Source: Penium margaritaceum
Lineage: Eukaryota; Streptophyta; Zygnematophyceae; Desmidiales; Peniaceae
Reading direction: 5' to 3'
Assembly: GCA_023375785.1 (NCBI GenBank)
Contig: SZWC01000089.1
Span: forward strand, 229,457-293,456
DNA length: 64,000 nucleotides
Shown here: piece after piece, positions 20,360 to 33,000 of the stretch
How positions within the stretch are numbered: position 1 is the stretch's first letter
How the letters are laid out: each line of letters starts with the position of its first letter
Position numbers and translations under genes: made by a program
Notes under the pieces: model-generated
What the model saw: only the letters and a program-made list of their open reading frames with translations
Told to the model about the DNA's origin: nothing
The model's database searches: none

Positions 20360-20769
20360 ATGGCAGTAACTGGCATTGTGACAGCAGCCCACCCTTTGGA
20401 GAGGCTGGAGGGATGCGCCAACTTCACGTTTTGGAAAATCTGTACCCACCTCCTTTTGGAGGAGAGGGGCTTGTGGGAGGTGGTGAGCGACGACGAGCCG
20501 GCTCCAGTTCCATAGGCAAAAGGCATCACCGCAGCGCAGGTGGTACACCAAAGACTCCGCAAAAGGGTGCAGCTGATGGGGGTTCTTCTGCAGCTATACC
20601 AGTGGTGTATGAGGAGTAAAAGAAGAAAAAAAAGGAGTGTTTCAAGCTCAAGAGGGACCAAAAGGAGCAGCAGCAGCAGCAGTCATCGCAACAGCAACAG
20701 CAAAAGTAGCAACACCAACAGTCACAACAGCGTCAGCAGTAGCAACGGCAGCAGCAAAACTAGGCTAGT
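20360..20769 (+). pseudogene. gag: A5 gag with large internal deletion
   Basis: The ATG at 20360-20362 starts MAVTGIVTAAHPLERLEG and runs to VSDDEPAPVP, then a TAG (Gln in family). After VYEE (about 20615) the sequence jumps to ECFKLKRDQKEQQ (about 20637). Most of the capsid domain and the zinc knuckle are therefore gone. A Gln-rich linker with several TAG codons leads to the protease region. Confidence 0.78.
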
Positions 20770-23700
20770 GTGCGCCACTTTGGCAACATGAATGTGGCCA
20801 AGGAGGTGCGGGATCATCTCTTCATGGCAAAGTCTGACATGTCACAGGTGGAGAAGGCGAATCTTGCATGGTACAAGGACTCAGGGTGTACCAAGAGCCT
20901 CACACATCACAAGGAGTGGTTTACACAGCTGCTGTCCATCTCTCCCCGTCCTATTGCTATGGGTGATGATCAGGTGGTGTATGCTGAGGGGATTGGGATT
21001 GTGGACATGTGGTTGGGGACCCCACGTGGCATTGAAGTGGGAGTGTTCCATGGAGTGTTGTATGTACCTGATGCTGCATTCAACCTCGTCTCAGTCTCCT
21101 CTCTTACAAACACACGACTGCACGTCGTCTTTGATGATGACTATGGCTACATCCTCAACAAGGATACAGGAGAGGAGTTGGCCAAGTCGGTGAAGGAGGG
21201 CGACATGTACCGCCTACTGGGGGCGACCAAGATCCCGTGTGACCAGAGTCTTGTTCAAGTGGTGCAAGCCACAGATGGCGAGATCTGGCTGGCGAGATCT
21301 GGCAGGCGCGCTATGGCAACATCGGCATGCGCGCCTTGCAGCAGCTTCAAGCAAAGTAGATGGTGCGTGACCTGCCTACAATCTCTAACTTCGAGGCATA
21401 GTTATCCATCGCCTGTTTGGAAGGGAAGCAGCACCGCAAGGCGTTCTCTAGAGCACGGGAGCGTGAGAAGGAGGTGTTGGAGCGGGTTCACACAGACTTG
21501 TGCGAACCGATACAGACCTAGAGCTTCGGAGGCTCTAAGTATTCCTTGATCTTCATTGATGATTTCAGCCGTTACACTGCTATGTACTTCCTTCCTTCGA
21601 AGGACCAGTGCTTTGACACGTTCAAGGAGTTCAAGGCCATGATGGAGAACCACACTGGCAAGAGGATCAAGGCGCTGTGTAGCGATCGCGGTGGAGAGAA
21701 CCTAAGCAAGGAGTTCGAAGATTACCTCGCAGCAGCTGGCACTAAGGCGCAGCGCACCGCGCCGTACACGCCAAAATAGAACTGTGTAGCAGAATGCCCC
21801 AACCGTACTATTTTGGAGTCGGCGCACTCCATGCTTCACGGGGCTCGCCTGACCTAGGACTTCTGGGCTGAAGCCATGAGCATTGCGGTCTACATCAAGA
21901 ACCGTAGTCCAACTAGGGCGCTAGAGCAAATGACGTCGTACGAGGCGTGGTTTGGCAAGAAACCGAGCGTGGGTCATCTCAGAGCATTTGGCAGCCTGGC
22001 GCACATGCACATGCCCAAGGGGAAGCGACAGAAATGGGATACAAAGAGTGCCCAGATGCTGATGATTGGCTATGACGTGGCAAGCAAGGCCTATCGCCTC
22101 TACGAGAGGGATACAGGCCACGGTATCATCTTTAGGGATATCGTCTTGAACGAGAGCAACGTCATCGGCACCAACATTGTCTGTGAAGAGGCAGCAGAAC
22201 CGGCAGCTCACGAGACAGTGGGAGCAAGAATCCTTCCTAACCTAGTCTCTCCCAATCCTTCCTCTACTATGACAGTGGGAGAATCACTCTACTCTCCCAT
22301 GTCTGATACAGTACATGCAACAGCCTCATCAGGAAAAGCAGAGGAGGGAGATATAGCACCACCAACAGCAGCAGTTGTGCCAGCAATACCACGCAAGCCG
22401 CCCGCTAACGCTGCAGCACCAGGTCGCAGGTACCCTCTTAGGGTGCGTTACAAGCCTGGTGAGCGCGGCCATTTCTAGATGCTACAAAAACCAGAACAAA
22501 TGAGCGTAGTAGTTACAGCACATTCAGATGAGCCAACGTCATACAAGGAGGCCATGGCTGCACTGGATGCAGCAGATTGGGCGCAAGCCATGCAGTAGGA
22601 GATATAGTTACAGTTGGACAACGGCACGTGGGACCTGACTGAGCGTCCACGTAGACGTAAGGTGATCAAGTGCAAGTGGGTGTTCAAGAAGAAGTGGGGA
22701 GCAGATGGTTACCTGGACGTAAGCTGATCAAGTGCACCTTGGCTGGTCGCCAAGGGCTACTCGCAGCAGGAGGGCATAAACTACACAAAACGTTTGTCCC
22801 TGTTGCAAAGTTTGCCTCTCTGCGCACGCTCCTCTCTTATGCAGCAGCTGAGGACCTTGAGGTTCACCACATGGATGTCAAGACGGCATTCTTGAATGGT
22901 GACTAGGAGGAGGAGATCTACATGGAGCAGCCGGAGGGGTTCGTCATGAATGGCCACAGCACCTGGTTTGCAAGCTGCAGAAGTCGTTGTACGGCCTCAA
23001 GCAAGCAACGCGTGCTTGGAATCAGTAGTTGGATGCGGCATTGCACTGCATAGGATTTGAGCACAGTGAGTATGACAACAGCGTCTATCGATGGCAGCAT
23101 GGTCATGAGGTGCTCATCATCATCGTTTATGTGGATGACATGCTCCTCCTTTCCAACACCAAGTGTGCACTGCAGGAGTTGAAGGAAGCCATGAAGGAGC
23201 GCTTCCACATTTCAGATATCGGGGAGACATCATACTTCCTTGGTATCCAGATCACGCGTGACCGCAAATCATGCTCTCTCTCGCTTTAGCAGAGTCGCTA
23301 CATCAAGGATGTTTTGCAGCAGTTTTGCATGGCAGAGGCAAAACCCATCGGCACGCCGCTGGAGACGCGGCAGTACCTCGTGAGCTTCAATGGAGAAGCA
23401 AATGCAACTGAGCGGCAGAAGTACCAAAGCGCCGTCGGCAGCCCGGTCGGACCTCGCACTGGCTGTTAGCGTTGTGAGCCACCACATGGAAAACCCTCGA
23501 CCTGAGCACCAGAAGGCAGTGAAGCAATTTTCCGCTACCTTGCTGGAACCATAAACATCGGCATCACCTACAACGGCAACGACAACAACATCATCGGCTA
23601 CACAGATGCAGATTGGGCTTCACATCCTGAGGACCGAAAGTTCATCTCTGGACATGTGTTCCTCATGAATGGTGGGGCCATCAGCTGGTGTAGCAAGCGG

Positions 23701-24057
23701 CAGGTGGTCGTGGCCACCTCAAGCACAGAAGCTGAGTACGTCTCTCTCAACTTTGGAGCCAAGGAAGCAGTTTGGCTTCAGTGTTTCATGGCACAGATGA
23801 GTGGGAGTGCAGCAGTTCCGGTTCCTATGTGCCTCAACAACCAGAGCGTAATCACACTCACCAAGAATCCTGAGCACCATGCACGCACCAAGCACATTGA
23901 CATCGTATATCACTTCATCAGGCATATGGTGCAGGAGGGTGCTATCAAGTTGGGGTTTACTCCAACAAGCAAGCAGGTCGCTGATTTCTGCACCAAGCCA
24001 AGGACCCATGAGAAGCATCAATTCTGCATGGAGGTATGTGGACTCAGCCCACTTTGA
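20770..24057 (+). pseudogene. pol: A5 pol: protease to RNase H (broken)
   Basis: 20770-21280 is open: VRHFGNMNVAKEVRDHLFMAK, WYKDSGCTKSLTHHKEW (protease), GVLYVPDAAFNLVSVSSL. Then come a 14-bp tandem duplication (21277-21304, frameshift), integrase (FIDDFSRYTAMYF, CSDRGGEN, RSPTRALEQMTSYEAWFGKKPSVGHLRAFGS), linker, RT (YVDDMLLLSNTK near 23130) and RNase H (GGAISWCSKRQ, STEAEYVSL, ARTKHIDI). It ends TGA at 24055-24057. Many stops are TAG where the family has CAG, for example 21358, 21777 and 23287. A templated insertion lies at 22711-22738. Confidence 0.85.
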
Positions 24058-24063
24058 CTATGG

Positions 24064-24076
24064 AAAAGTGGGAGAT
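24064..24076 (+). promoter_or_regulatory. A5 polypurine tract
   Basis: AAAAGTGGGAGAT directly before the 3' LTR, the primer for plus-strand DNA synthesis. The same tract (GCAAAGTGGGAGAT) precedes the other 3' LTRs of the family. Confidence 0.8.
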
Positions 24077-24815
24077 TGTTGGAAAAGGAGCCATCTGGCT
24101 CAGTTTCAGGTCCACAGGAGCAAGTTCCAGGAAAGTACCAGATGCCTACTCTGATTGTCAATCCAATTTCACCACTGGAAAGATCATGTGGCAAAATATC
24201 TACGGTCCAAGTTTGAGGTCCATCCAATTGTCGGATTGGGAGATATGAATTTTCGAAATTTTCGGGGTCATGGACCGCCAATATCCGTGTGACCATGGGC
24301 GATGGCTCCATGCCTTAGCCTGAGAAAAAAAAAAAGGCAAGAGGTCCAGGGTCAAGACCTGATGGGAGAAATACCCAAGAAGGTCTTTGGTCTTAGGATT
24401 GCTTTGTCAGAGTGTGCTGACTAGGATAAAGGTACACTTCCTTACTTTTTAGGTGAGGTGGGAATCTTCTGTGCTAGCCATGGACACATGGCGATTCTCC
24501 ATGGGATTGTGGGTTATATGATCACTAGGAGTGTGCCATGAGAGCATTTTCTAGCTCTCTAGGTCACGTGTGAGTGGTCAGCCTGACTGCTAGGCTGATT
24601 TCCTCCCTTGTGTGAGATTATGGACACTAGTGTGTGAGCCTCAGCCTCCATGGCTAAGTGGTGTGGCTTGTGAGAGGGTTGACTTGCCGTAGCTCTAGCT
24701 CTATATGTAATCCATCATTTTGAGTGATTGAACAACCATTCTTCAGTACAAGTAATGCCCTTGCAATCACACATGCTCGTTGCTCCAAGGCTCCCTCTCT
24801 CCTCTTGATCCAACA
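24077..24815 (+). repeat. 3' LTR of A5
   Basis: 739 bp, TGTTGGAAAAGGAGCC to CTCTTGATCCAACA. Confidence 0.88.
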
Positions 24816-24926
24816 ATGTACTCCATCATTTTCAGTGATTCAACAACTATTCTTCAACACAACCGATGTCCTTCCCGTCCCACATGCTCGCTTCTCCAAG
24901 GCTCCCTCTCTCCTCCAGTTCCAACA
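24816..24926 (+). repeat. Solo family A LTR inside A4, right part
   Basis: Last 111 bp of the LTR begun at 18536: ATGTACTCCATCATTTT to CCAGTTCCAACA, followed by the ACCAC duplication. Confidence 0.78.
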
Positions 24927-27900
24927 ACCACAAGGAGTGGTTTATGCAGCTGCTCTCCATTCCCCCCCGTCCGATTGCTTTCGGTTATGATCGGGTGGTC
25001 TATGCTGAGGGGATTGGGATTGTGGAGATGTGGTTAAAGACCCCGCGTGGCATTGAAATGGGAGTGTTCCATGGCGTGCTGTATGTACTTGTTGCTACGT
25101 TTAACCTTCTCTCACTGTCCTCTCTCACCAACACAAGACTGCGAGTCGTCTTTGACGACGACTATGGCTACATCCTCGACAAGGAATCAGGTGAGGAGTT
25201 GGCCAGGTCGGTGAAGGAAGGCGACATGTGCCGCCGATTGGGTGCGACCAAGATCCTGTGCGAAGAGACTCTTGCAGCGATGGTGCAGGCCACAGATGGT
25301 GAAATCTTCCATGCACGCTACGGCCACATCTGCATGCGCGCCGTGGAGTAACTTCAAACAAAACAGATGGTGCGTGACTTATCCACCATCTCTAACTTTG
25401 AGCATTAGTTGTGCACCGGCTCTTTGGAGGGGAAGCCGTATCGCATGGCATTCTCTCGTGAAGGGGAGCGTAAAAAGGAGGTGGTGGAGCTCGTCCCCGC
25501 AGACTTGTTTGGCCCGATGCAGATCCAGAGCTTTGGAGGCTCTAGCTATTTTCTCACCTTCATTGATGATTTCAGCTGTTACACTACTTTGTACTTCGTT
25601 TCTTCCAAGGATTAGTGCTTTTAGAGGTTCAAGGAGTTCAAGGCCATGGTGGAGAACCAGACGGGCAAGAAAATCAAGGCGTTGCATAGCGACCGTGATG
25701 AAGAGTATCCGAGCAAGGAGTTCTTGGACTACCTCGTAGTAACAGGCATGAAGGCAGAGCGCACCGCGCCATATTCGCTGTAGCAGAACGGCGTGCGAGA
25801 ATGCACCAACCGCACCATCATTGAGTCGGCAAGCTCCATGCTGCACGCGACTCGGCTCACCTACGAGTTTTGGGCCGAAGCAGTGAGCATTGCAGTCTAC
25901 ATAAAGAACCGCTGTCCAACCAAGGCCCTGGAGCATATGGCACTGTACGAGGCATGGTTCGGCAAGAAGCCAAGCATGGGTCATCTTCGCGCGTTTGGCA
26001 GCTTGGCGCACATGCACGTGCCGAAGGAGAAGCCGCAAAAGTGGGACGCGAAGAGTGCGTAGATGCTAATGATTGGCTATGACGTAGCAAGCAAGGCGTA
26101 TCGCCTATACGAGATGGATACAAGCCACGTCATCATCTGTAGGGATGTCGTCTTCAACGAGAGCAACGTCATCGGCACCAACATTATCTATGAGGAGGCA
26201 GAAAAATCAGGAACTGACAAAGCAGTGGGAGTAGACATTCTCCCTGACCCCATCTCTCTTGACCATTCCTCTACAATCATAGTGGGAGAACCACTCTATT
26301 CTCCCATTCCTGATACATGAGATACAGCGACCTCATTGGTAGAATAAGGAAGAAGATGTACCACCATCAGCAGGAGCAGTTGTACCAGCAGCACTGCGCA
26401 AACCGCCTGCTAACGCTCTAGCACCAGGTCGCAGGTACTCTCTCAGGGTCCGCTACAAGCCTGGTGAGCGCAGGCATTTCTCGATGTTGCAAAAACCAGA
26501 TTAGATGAATGTCACAATTGCAGCAAACTCTGATGAGCCGACATCGTACAAGGAGGCCATGGCTGCACCAGATGCAGCAAATTGGGCGCAAGCTGTGTAG
26601 CAAGAGATACAGTCCCAGCTCGACAACAATACGTGGGAGCTGACTGAGCGTAGACCTGGACGTAAGGTTATCAGGTGCAAGTGGGCGTTCAAGAAGAAGC
26701 GAGGAGCAGATGGCAACCTGGAAAAGTACAAGGCAAGGCTGGTCGCCAAGGGCTACTCGCAACAAGAAGGCATCGACTACACGAAAACCTTTGCTCCTCT
26801 TGCAAAGTTTTCCTCTATGCGTACGCTCCTTTCCTATGCAGCAGCAGAGGACTTTGAGGTCCACCACATGGACGTCAAGACGGCGTTCCTGACAGTGACC
26901 TGGAGGAGGAGATTTACATGGAGCAACTGAAGGGGTTCGTCATGGATGGCCAAGAGTACCTGGTTTGCAAGGTGCAGAAGTCGTTGTACGGCCTCAAGTA
27001 AGCGTCGCGTGCTTGGAACCAGAAATTGGATGTGGCGCTCTAGTGCATGGGGTTTGAGCGCAGTAAGTGTGACTACAGCGTCTATAGCAAGCAGCATGGC
27101 CATGAGGTCATCATCATCGGCTATGTGGATGACATGCTCTCCCTTTCCAAAAGCATGTCTGCAGTACAGGGCTTCAAAGGAGCCATGCAGGAGCGCTTCC
27201 AAATGTCCAATCTCGCGGAGGCGTCATACTTCCTCGAAATCCAGATCACACGAGACCGTAAATCGTGCTCTCTCTTGCTGTAGTAAAGCCGCTACCTCAA
27301 GGATGTCTTGTAGCGGTTTGGCATAGGAGAGGCCAAACTGATCGGCACACCGCTGGAGACGCGGCAGTACCTCGTGAGCTTCAATGGAGAAGCAGATGCA
27401 GCTGAGCATAAGAAGTACCAAAGCGCCATTGGTAGTCTCATGTACGTGATGGTGGCAACCAGGACAGACCTCGCACAGGCTGTTTGTGCTGTGAGCCAGC
27501 CCATGGCCAATCCTGGACCTTAGCAGCAGAAAGAGGTGAAGCGGATCTTCTACTATCTTGCTGGAACCATCAACATGGGCATCACCTACAAAGGGAACAA
27601 CAATATCATCCGCTATACAGACGTAGATTGGACTTCAAACCCTGAGGACCGCAAGTCCATCTCTGGACATGTGTTCCTAATGAATTATGGGGCCATCAGC
27701 TGGTGCAGCAAGTGGCAGGTGGTCGTGGCCACCTCAAGCACGGAACTTGAGTACGTCTCTCTCAGCTCTAGAGCCAAGGAAGCAGTTTGGCTTAAGCGTC
27801 TCATGGCAAAGATGAGTGGGAGTGCAGCAGTTTGAGTTCCTGTACGCGTCGAGAACCAGAGCGCAATCACACTCGCCAAGAATCCCGAGCACCATGCTTG

Positions 27901-28072
27901 TACCAAGCATATTGACATCGCATATCACTTCATCACGCACATGGTGCAGGAGGGTGCTATTAAGGTAGAGTTTCCTCCAACAAGCAAGCAGGACGCTAAT
28001 TTTTGTACCAAGCCAGTAACCCATGAAAAGCAGCAGTTCTGCATGAAGGCATGTGGACTCAGCCCACTCTGA
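24927..28072 (+). pseudogene. pol: A4 pol: protease end to RNase H (broken)
   Basis: Continues the protease from HHKEWF. Motifs include MGVFHGVLYVLVATFNLLSLSSL, a pre-integrase zinc region near 25310-25430, integrase core FIDDFSCYTTLYF and C-terminus GHLRAFGSLAHMHVPKEKPQKWD, RT (WAFKKKRGADGNLEKYKARLVAKGYS near 26685, YVDDMLSLS near 27122) and RNase H (GAISWCSKWQ, HIDIAYHF). It ends CGLSPL and TGA at 28070-28072. There are over a dozen stops, mostly TAG in place of CAG (25406, 25783, 26060, 26594 and others), plus frameshifts. Confidence 0.85.
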
Positions 28073-28091
28073 CTACAGCAAAGTGGGAGAT

Positions 28092-28786
28092 TATTGGGAA
28101 GGGTGGCACCGGCTCAGTTTCACATCCAAAGAAGCAACTTTCAGGAAAGTACCAGATGCTTGTTGCAATCGTCAATTTGAATTCAGCATTGGAAAGATCA
28201 GGTGGCAGAGTGTCTACAGTCCAAGTTTGAGGCCGATCCAACAGTGCGATTGGGAGATTTGAATTTTGAAACTTTTCAGGGTCATCCACCGCAGATATCC
28301 GGGTGACGATGGGCGATGGCTCCATGGTCAATATCTGATGGGAGAAACATCCAAAAAGGACCTAGACTCTAGGGTTGCCCTGTCAGAATGTGCTAGGAAA
28401 AAGGTACCTCTCCTTACTTTTTAGGTGAGGAGAGATCCTTGTGTGCTAGCCATGGACACATGGCGATTCTCCATGGGTTTGTGGGTTCTGTGACCACAAG
28501 GAGTGTGTCATGAGAGCATTTCTTGCTCTCTAGGTTGTGTGTGAGTGGTCAACCTGATTTCTAGGCTGATTTCCTCTCTTGTATGAGATTATGGACTCTA
28601 GTGTGTGAGCCTTAGCCTCCATGGCTAATTGGTATGGCTTGTGAGAGGGCTGACTTGCCCAAGCTCTAGCTCTATATATACTCCATCATTTTGAGTGATT
28701 CAACTACCATTCTTCACCACAAGTGATGCCCTTCCGATCCCACATGCTTGCTGCTCGAAGGCTCCCTCTCTCCTCCAGTTCCAACA
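28092..28786 (+). repeat. 3' LTR of A4
   Basis: Starts TATTGGGAAGGG (consensus TGTTGGGAAAGG) and ends CCAGTTCCAACA. It lacks the AGAAAAGGCAAGAGGTCC block found in other copies near the middle of U3. Confidence 0.85.
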
Positions 28787-28791
28787 ACACG

Positions 28792-29356
28792 CTTGGCGTT
28801 TTGCCGAACCAGGCCTCGTACGGCGTCATCTGCTCCAAAGCCTTAGTTGGGCTGTGGTTTTTGATGTACACTATATTGCTCATTCCTTTGGCCCAAAATT
28901 CGTATGTCAGCCGAGCCGCGTAGTCGTATGTCAGTGCGCCAACTCAACGATGGTGCGGTTGGCGCGTTCTCCTACGCCGTTTTGCTGCCGCAAATATGGC
29001 GCGGTGCACTGCGTCTTGATGCAAACTAAAGCGAGTAAGTTCTAGAACTCCTTACTTAGGTACTTTCCATCGCGGTCACTACGCAACGCCTTGATTTCCT
29101 TGCCAGTCTGGTTCTCAACATGACCTTGAACTCCTTGAACCTGTCAAAGCACTTGTTCTTGGAGGAAAGGAACTACATAACAGTTTAACGGCTGAAATCA
29201 TCTATGAAGGTGAGAAAACACCTAGAACATCCAAAGCTCTGGGTCTACATCGGGCCACACAAGTCTATGTTGACCAGCTCCAGTACCTCCTTTGCGAGCT
29301 TCCCTACTACAAAGAACGCCTCACAATGCTGCTACCTCCTAAACAGCGGATGTACA
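28792..29356 (-). pseudogene. pol: A2 pol, part 3: integrase core
   Basis: Minus-strand integrase core, heavily broken (ELVNIDLCG, VFSPSLMISAVKLLCSSF-type frames, TPYEAWFGK near 28800). It is the direct continuation of 14239-14550 and is itself cut by A3 at 29356 within the zinc-binding region. Confidence 0.72.
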
Positions 29357-30094
29357 TGTTGGAACTTGAGGAGAGAGGGAGCCTTGGAGTAGCGAGCATG
29401 TGTGATTGGAAGGGCATCACTTGTGCTGAAGAATGGTTGTTCAATCACTCAAAATGATGGAGTACATATAGAGCTAGAGCTTGGGTAAGTCAGCCATCTC
29501 ACAAGCCACACCACTTAGCCATGGAGGCTAAGGCTCACACACTAGAGTCCATAATCTCACACAAGGGAGGAAATCAGCCTAGCAATCAGGCTGACCACTC
29601 ACACACGACCTAGAGAGCTAGAGAATGCTCTCATGGCACACTCCTAGTGGTGACATAACCAACAAACCCATGGAGAATCGCCATGTGTCCATGGCTAGAA
29701 CACAAGGATGTCACCTCACCTAAAAAATAAGGAGAGGTACCTTTATCCTAGTCAGCACACTCTGACAAGGCAATCCTAAGACCAAGGACCTTTTTGGATA
29801 TTTCTCCCATCAGGTCTTGACCCTGGACCTCTTGCCTTTTTCTTTTCTCAGGCTAAGACATGGAGCCATCGCCCATGGTCACCCGAATATCGACAGTCGA
29901 TGACCTCGCAAACTACGAAAATTCATATCTCCCAATCCGACCGTTGGATCTGCCTCAAACTTGGACCGTAGAAATTTTGCCACCTGATCTTCCTAATGAA
30001 GAAGTTGCATAGACGATCAGAGCAGGGATCTGGTACTTTCCTGGAACTTGCTCCTAAGGACCTGATACTGAGCCGGATGGCTCCTTTCCTAACA
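29357..30094 (-). repeat. 3' LTR of A3
   Basis: 738 bp, TGTTGGAACTTGAGG to CTTTCCTAACA, followed by ATCTCCCACTTTGCC (polypurine tract reversed). Confidence 0.88.
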
Positions 30095-33000
30095 ATCTCC
30101 CACTTTGCCGCAGTCACAGTCCACATGCCTTCATGCAAAACTGCTGCTTCTCATGGATCACTAGCTTGGTGCATAAATGAGCGACCTGCTTGCTGGTTGG
30201 AGTAAACTCTAGCTTGATAGCACCCTCCTGCACCATGTGCCTGATGAAAAGATATGCGATGTCAATGTGCTTGGTGCATGCATGGTGCTCAGGATTCTTG
30301 GCGAGTGCGATTGTACTCTAGATGTCGACGCGCACACGAACTGGAACTGCTGCACTCCCACTCATCGCTGCCATGTGACGCTGGAGCCGAATTGCTTCCT
30401 TGGCTCCAAAGCTGAGAGATACGTACTCAGCTTTTGTACTCGAGGTGGCCACGACCACCTGCCGCTTGCTACACCAGCTGATGGCACCTCCATTCATGAG
30501 AAATACATGTTCAGAGATGGACTTGCGGGTCTCAGGATTTGAAGCCCAATCTGCATCTGTGTAGCCGATGATGATGTTGTTGATGCTGTTGTATGTGATG
30601 CCGGCATTGATGGTTCTGGCAAGGTAGTGAAAGATCCGCTTCACTGCCTTCTGGTGCTCCGTTCAAGGATTAGCCATGTGCTGACTCACAGCGCTCACAG
30701 CCTGTGCGAGGTCCGGCCTGGTTGCCATCATCAGGTACATGAGACTGCCGACGGTGCTCTGGTACTTCTGCCGCTCGCCTGCATTTGCTTCTCCACTAAA
30801 GCTCAGGAGGTACTGCCGCGTCTCCGGCGGCGTGCCGATGGGTTTTGCCTTTGCCATGCCAAACCGCTACAAAACATCCTTAATGTAGCGGCTCTGCTGC
30901 AGCAAGAGAGAGCGTGACTTGCGGTCACGCGTGATCTCGATACCAAGGAAGTATGATGCCTCCCCGAGATCAGACATCTGGAAGCGCTCCTGCATGGCTT
31001 CCTTGAACTCCTGTAGTGCAGACATGCTGTTGGAAAGGAGGAGCATGTCATCCACATAGACAATGATGATGAGGATCTCATGCTCATGCTGCCAGCAATA
31101 CACGCTGTAGTCACACTCGCTGCGCTCAAACCCCATGCACTACAACGCCGCATCCAACTTCTGGTTCCAAGCACGCAACGCTTGCTCGAGGCCATACAAC
31201 GACTTCTGCATCTTGCAAACCAGATGCTCCTGGCCATCCATGACGACCCCCTCCGGCTGCTCCATGTAGATCTCCTCCTCCAAGTCACCATTCAAGAATG
31301 CGGTCTTGACATCCATGTGGTAAACCTCGAAGTCCTCACTTGCTGCATAAGAGAGGAGCGTACGCACAGAGGCAAACTTTGCAACAGGGGCAAAAGTTTC
31401 TGTGTAGTCGATGCCCTCCTGCTGCGAGTAGCCCTTGGCGACGAGCATCGCGTTGTGTTTTACAAGGTTACCATCTGCTCCCCCCTTCTTCTTGAACACC
31501 TTCTTGCATTTGATCCGCTCACGTCCAGGTGGACACTTAGTCAGCTCCCACGTGCCGTTGTCCAGCTGCGACTGTATCTCCTGCTACACGGCTTGCGCCC
31601 AATCTGCTGCATCCGGTGTAGCCATGGCCTCCTTGTATGACGCTGGCTCATCTGAATCTGCTGTAACTGCAACGTTCATCTGTTCTGGTTTCTGTAGCAT
31701 CTAGAAATGGCTGCGCTCACCAGACTTGTAACGCACCCTGAGAGGTTACCTCCGACCTGGTGCTGGAGCGTTAGCAGGCGGCTGACGCGGTGCGGCTGGC
31801 ACAACTGTTTCTATTGGTGGTGCTACATCTCTTTCCTCTGCTTCTGCCGATGAAGCTGTTGTATCTGCTGTATCAGACATGGGAGAATAGAGTGATTCTC
31901 CCACTGTCATAGTAGATAAACGATCGGGAGAAACTGGGTCAAGAAGAATTTCTGCTCCCATTGTCTCGTCAGCTGCTGGTTCTGCTGCCTCTTCACACAC
32001 AATGTTGGTGCCGATGACGTTGCTCTTGTTGAAGACGACATCCCTGGAGATGATGACGTGGCCTGTATCCCTCTCGTAGAGGCGATACGCCTTGCTTGCC
32101 ACGTCGTAGCCAATCATCAGCATCTGCGCACTCTTCGCGTCCCACTTTTGTCGCTTCTCCTTTGGCACGTGCATGTGCGCCAAGCTGCCGAATGCGCGGA
32201 GATGACCCACGCTCGGCTTCTTGCTGAACCACGTCTCGTACGGCGTCATCTGCTTCAGGGCCTTGGTTGGACTGCAGTTCTTGATGTAGACCGCAGTGCT
32301 CACACCTTCACCCCAGAAGTCGTAGGTCAGCCGGGCCGCGTGCAGCATGGAGCGCGCCGACTCCACATGAGTACGGTTGGCGCGTTCTGCTACACCGTTC
32401 TACTGCGGTGAGTATGGCGCGGTCCACTGCGCCTTGATGCCAGCTGCTGCGAGGTAGTCCTGGAATTCCTTGCTCAGGTACTCTCCACCGCGGGCGCTAC
32501 GCAACGCCTTGATCTTCTTGCCAGTCTGGTTCTCCACCATGGCGTTGAACTCCTCGAACCTGTCAAAGCACTGGTCGTTGGAAGAAAGGAAGTTCATTGC
32601 AGTGTAACGGCTGAAATCATCAATGAAGGTGAGAAAATACCAAGAGCCTCCAAAGCTTTGGGTCTGCATCGGTCTGCACAAGTTCGTGTGGACCAGCTCC
32701 AACACCTCTTTTGCACGCTCCCCCGCTCCAGAGAACGCCTCGCGATGCTGCTTCCCCTCCAAACAGCCGATGCATAACTGCTGCTCAAAGTTAGAGATGG
32801 TAGGCAAGTCACGTACCATCTGCTTTGCTTGAAGCTGCTATAAGGTGTGCATGCCGATGTGGTCGTAGCGCGCATGCCAGATCTCGCCATCTGTCGCCTG
32901 CACCACTGTTGCAAGACTCTGCTCACGCGGGATCTTGGTCGCCCCCAGCAGGCGGTACATGTCGCCCTCCTTCACGGACCTGGCCAACTCCTCTCCTGTA

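Larger units (their letters stand above)
18978..24815 (+). mobile_element. A5: family A copia element, deepest level of the nest
   Basis: Full LTR-to-LTR copy: 5' LTR 18978-19715, primer-binding site 19718-19730, leader, deleted gag, pol ending 24055-24057, polypurine tract, 3' LTR 24077-24815. It lies in the solo LTR that lies in A4, which lies in A2. The shared flank ATGT (18974-18977 and 24816-24819) is compatible with a 4-5 bp duplication. The LTRs differ by about 13 percent over their first 215 bp by eye, so even this innermost element is not recent. Confidence 0.85.
14551..28786 (+). mobile_element. A4: old family A copia element with nested insertions
   Basis: Plus-strand element inserted in the A2 integrase. 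5' LTR 14551-15211, primer-binding site 15214-15226, gag from 15835, pol ending 28070-28072, 3' LTR 28092-28786. Flanks CCACG (14546-14550) and ACACG (28787-28791) are a 4-of-5 target duplication. Its LTRs are clearly diverged (about 10-15 percent by eye, plus indels), so it is old. It hosts a Penelope-like element and a solo LTR that itself hosts A5. Confidence 0.85.

Noticed and set aside
23656-24057. RNase H frame of A5 as a separate intact gene
   Set aside because: It is the last open piece of pol with no start of its own; the upstream frame is broken.
15835-28072. Variant genetic code with TAG read as Gln, or U-to-C RNA editing that restores Gln and Arg codons
   Set aside because: Sister copies have CAG at the same codons, TGG-derived stops and frameshifts occur too, and genes of the same family also end with normal stops. 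Decay explains the pattern more simply.
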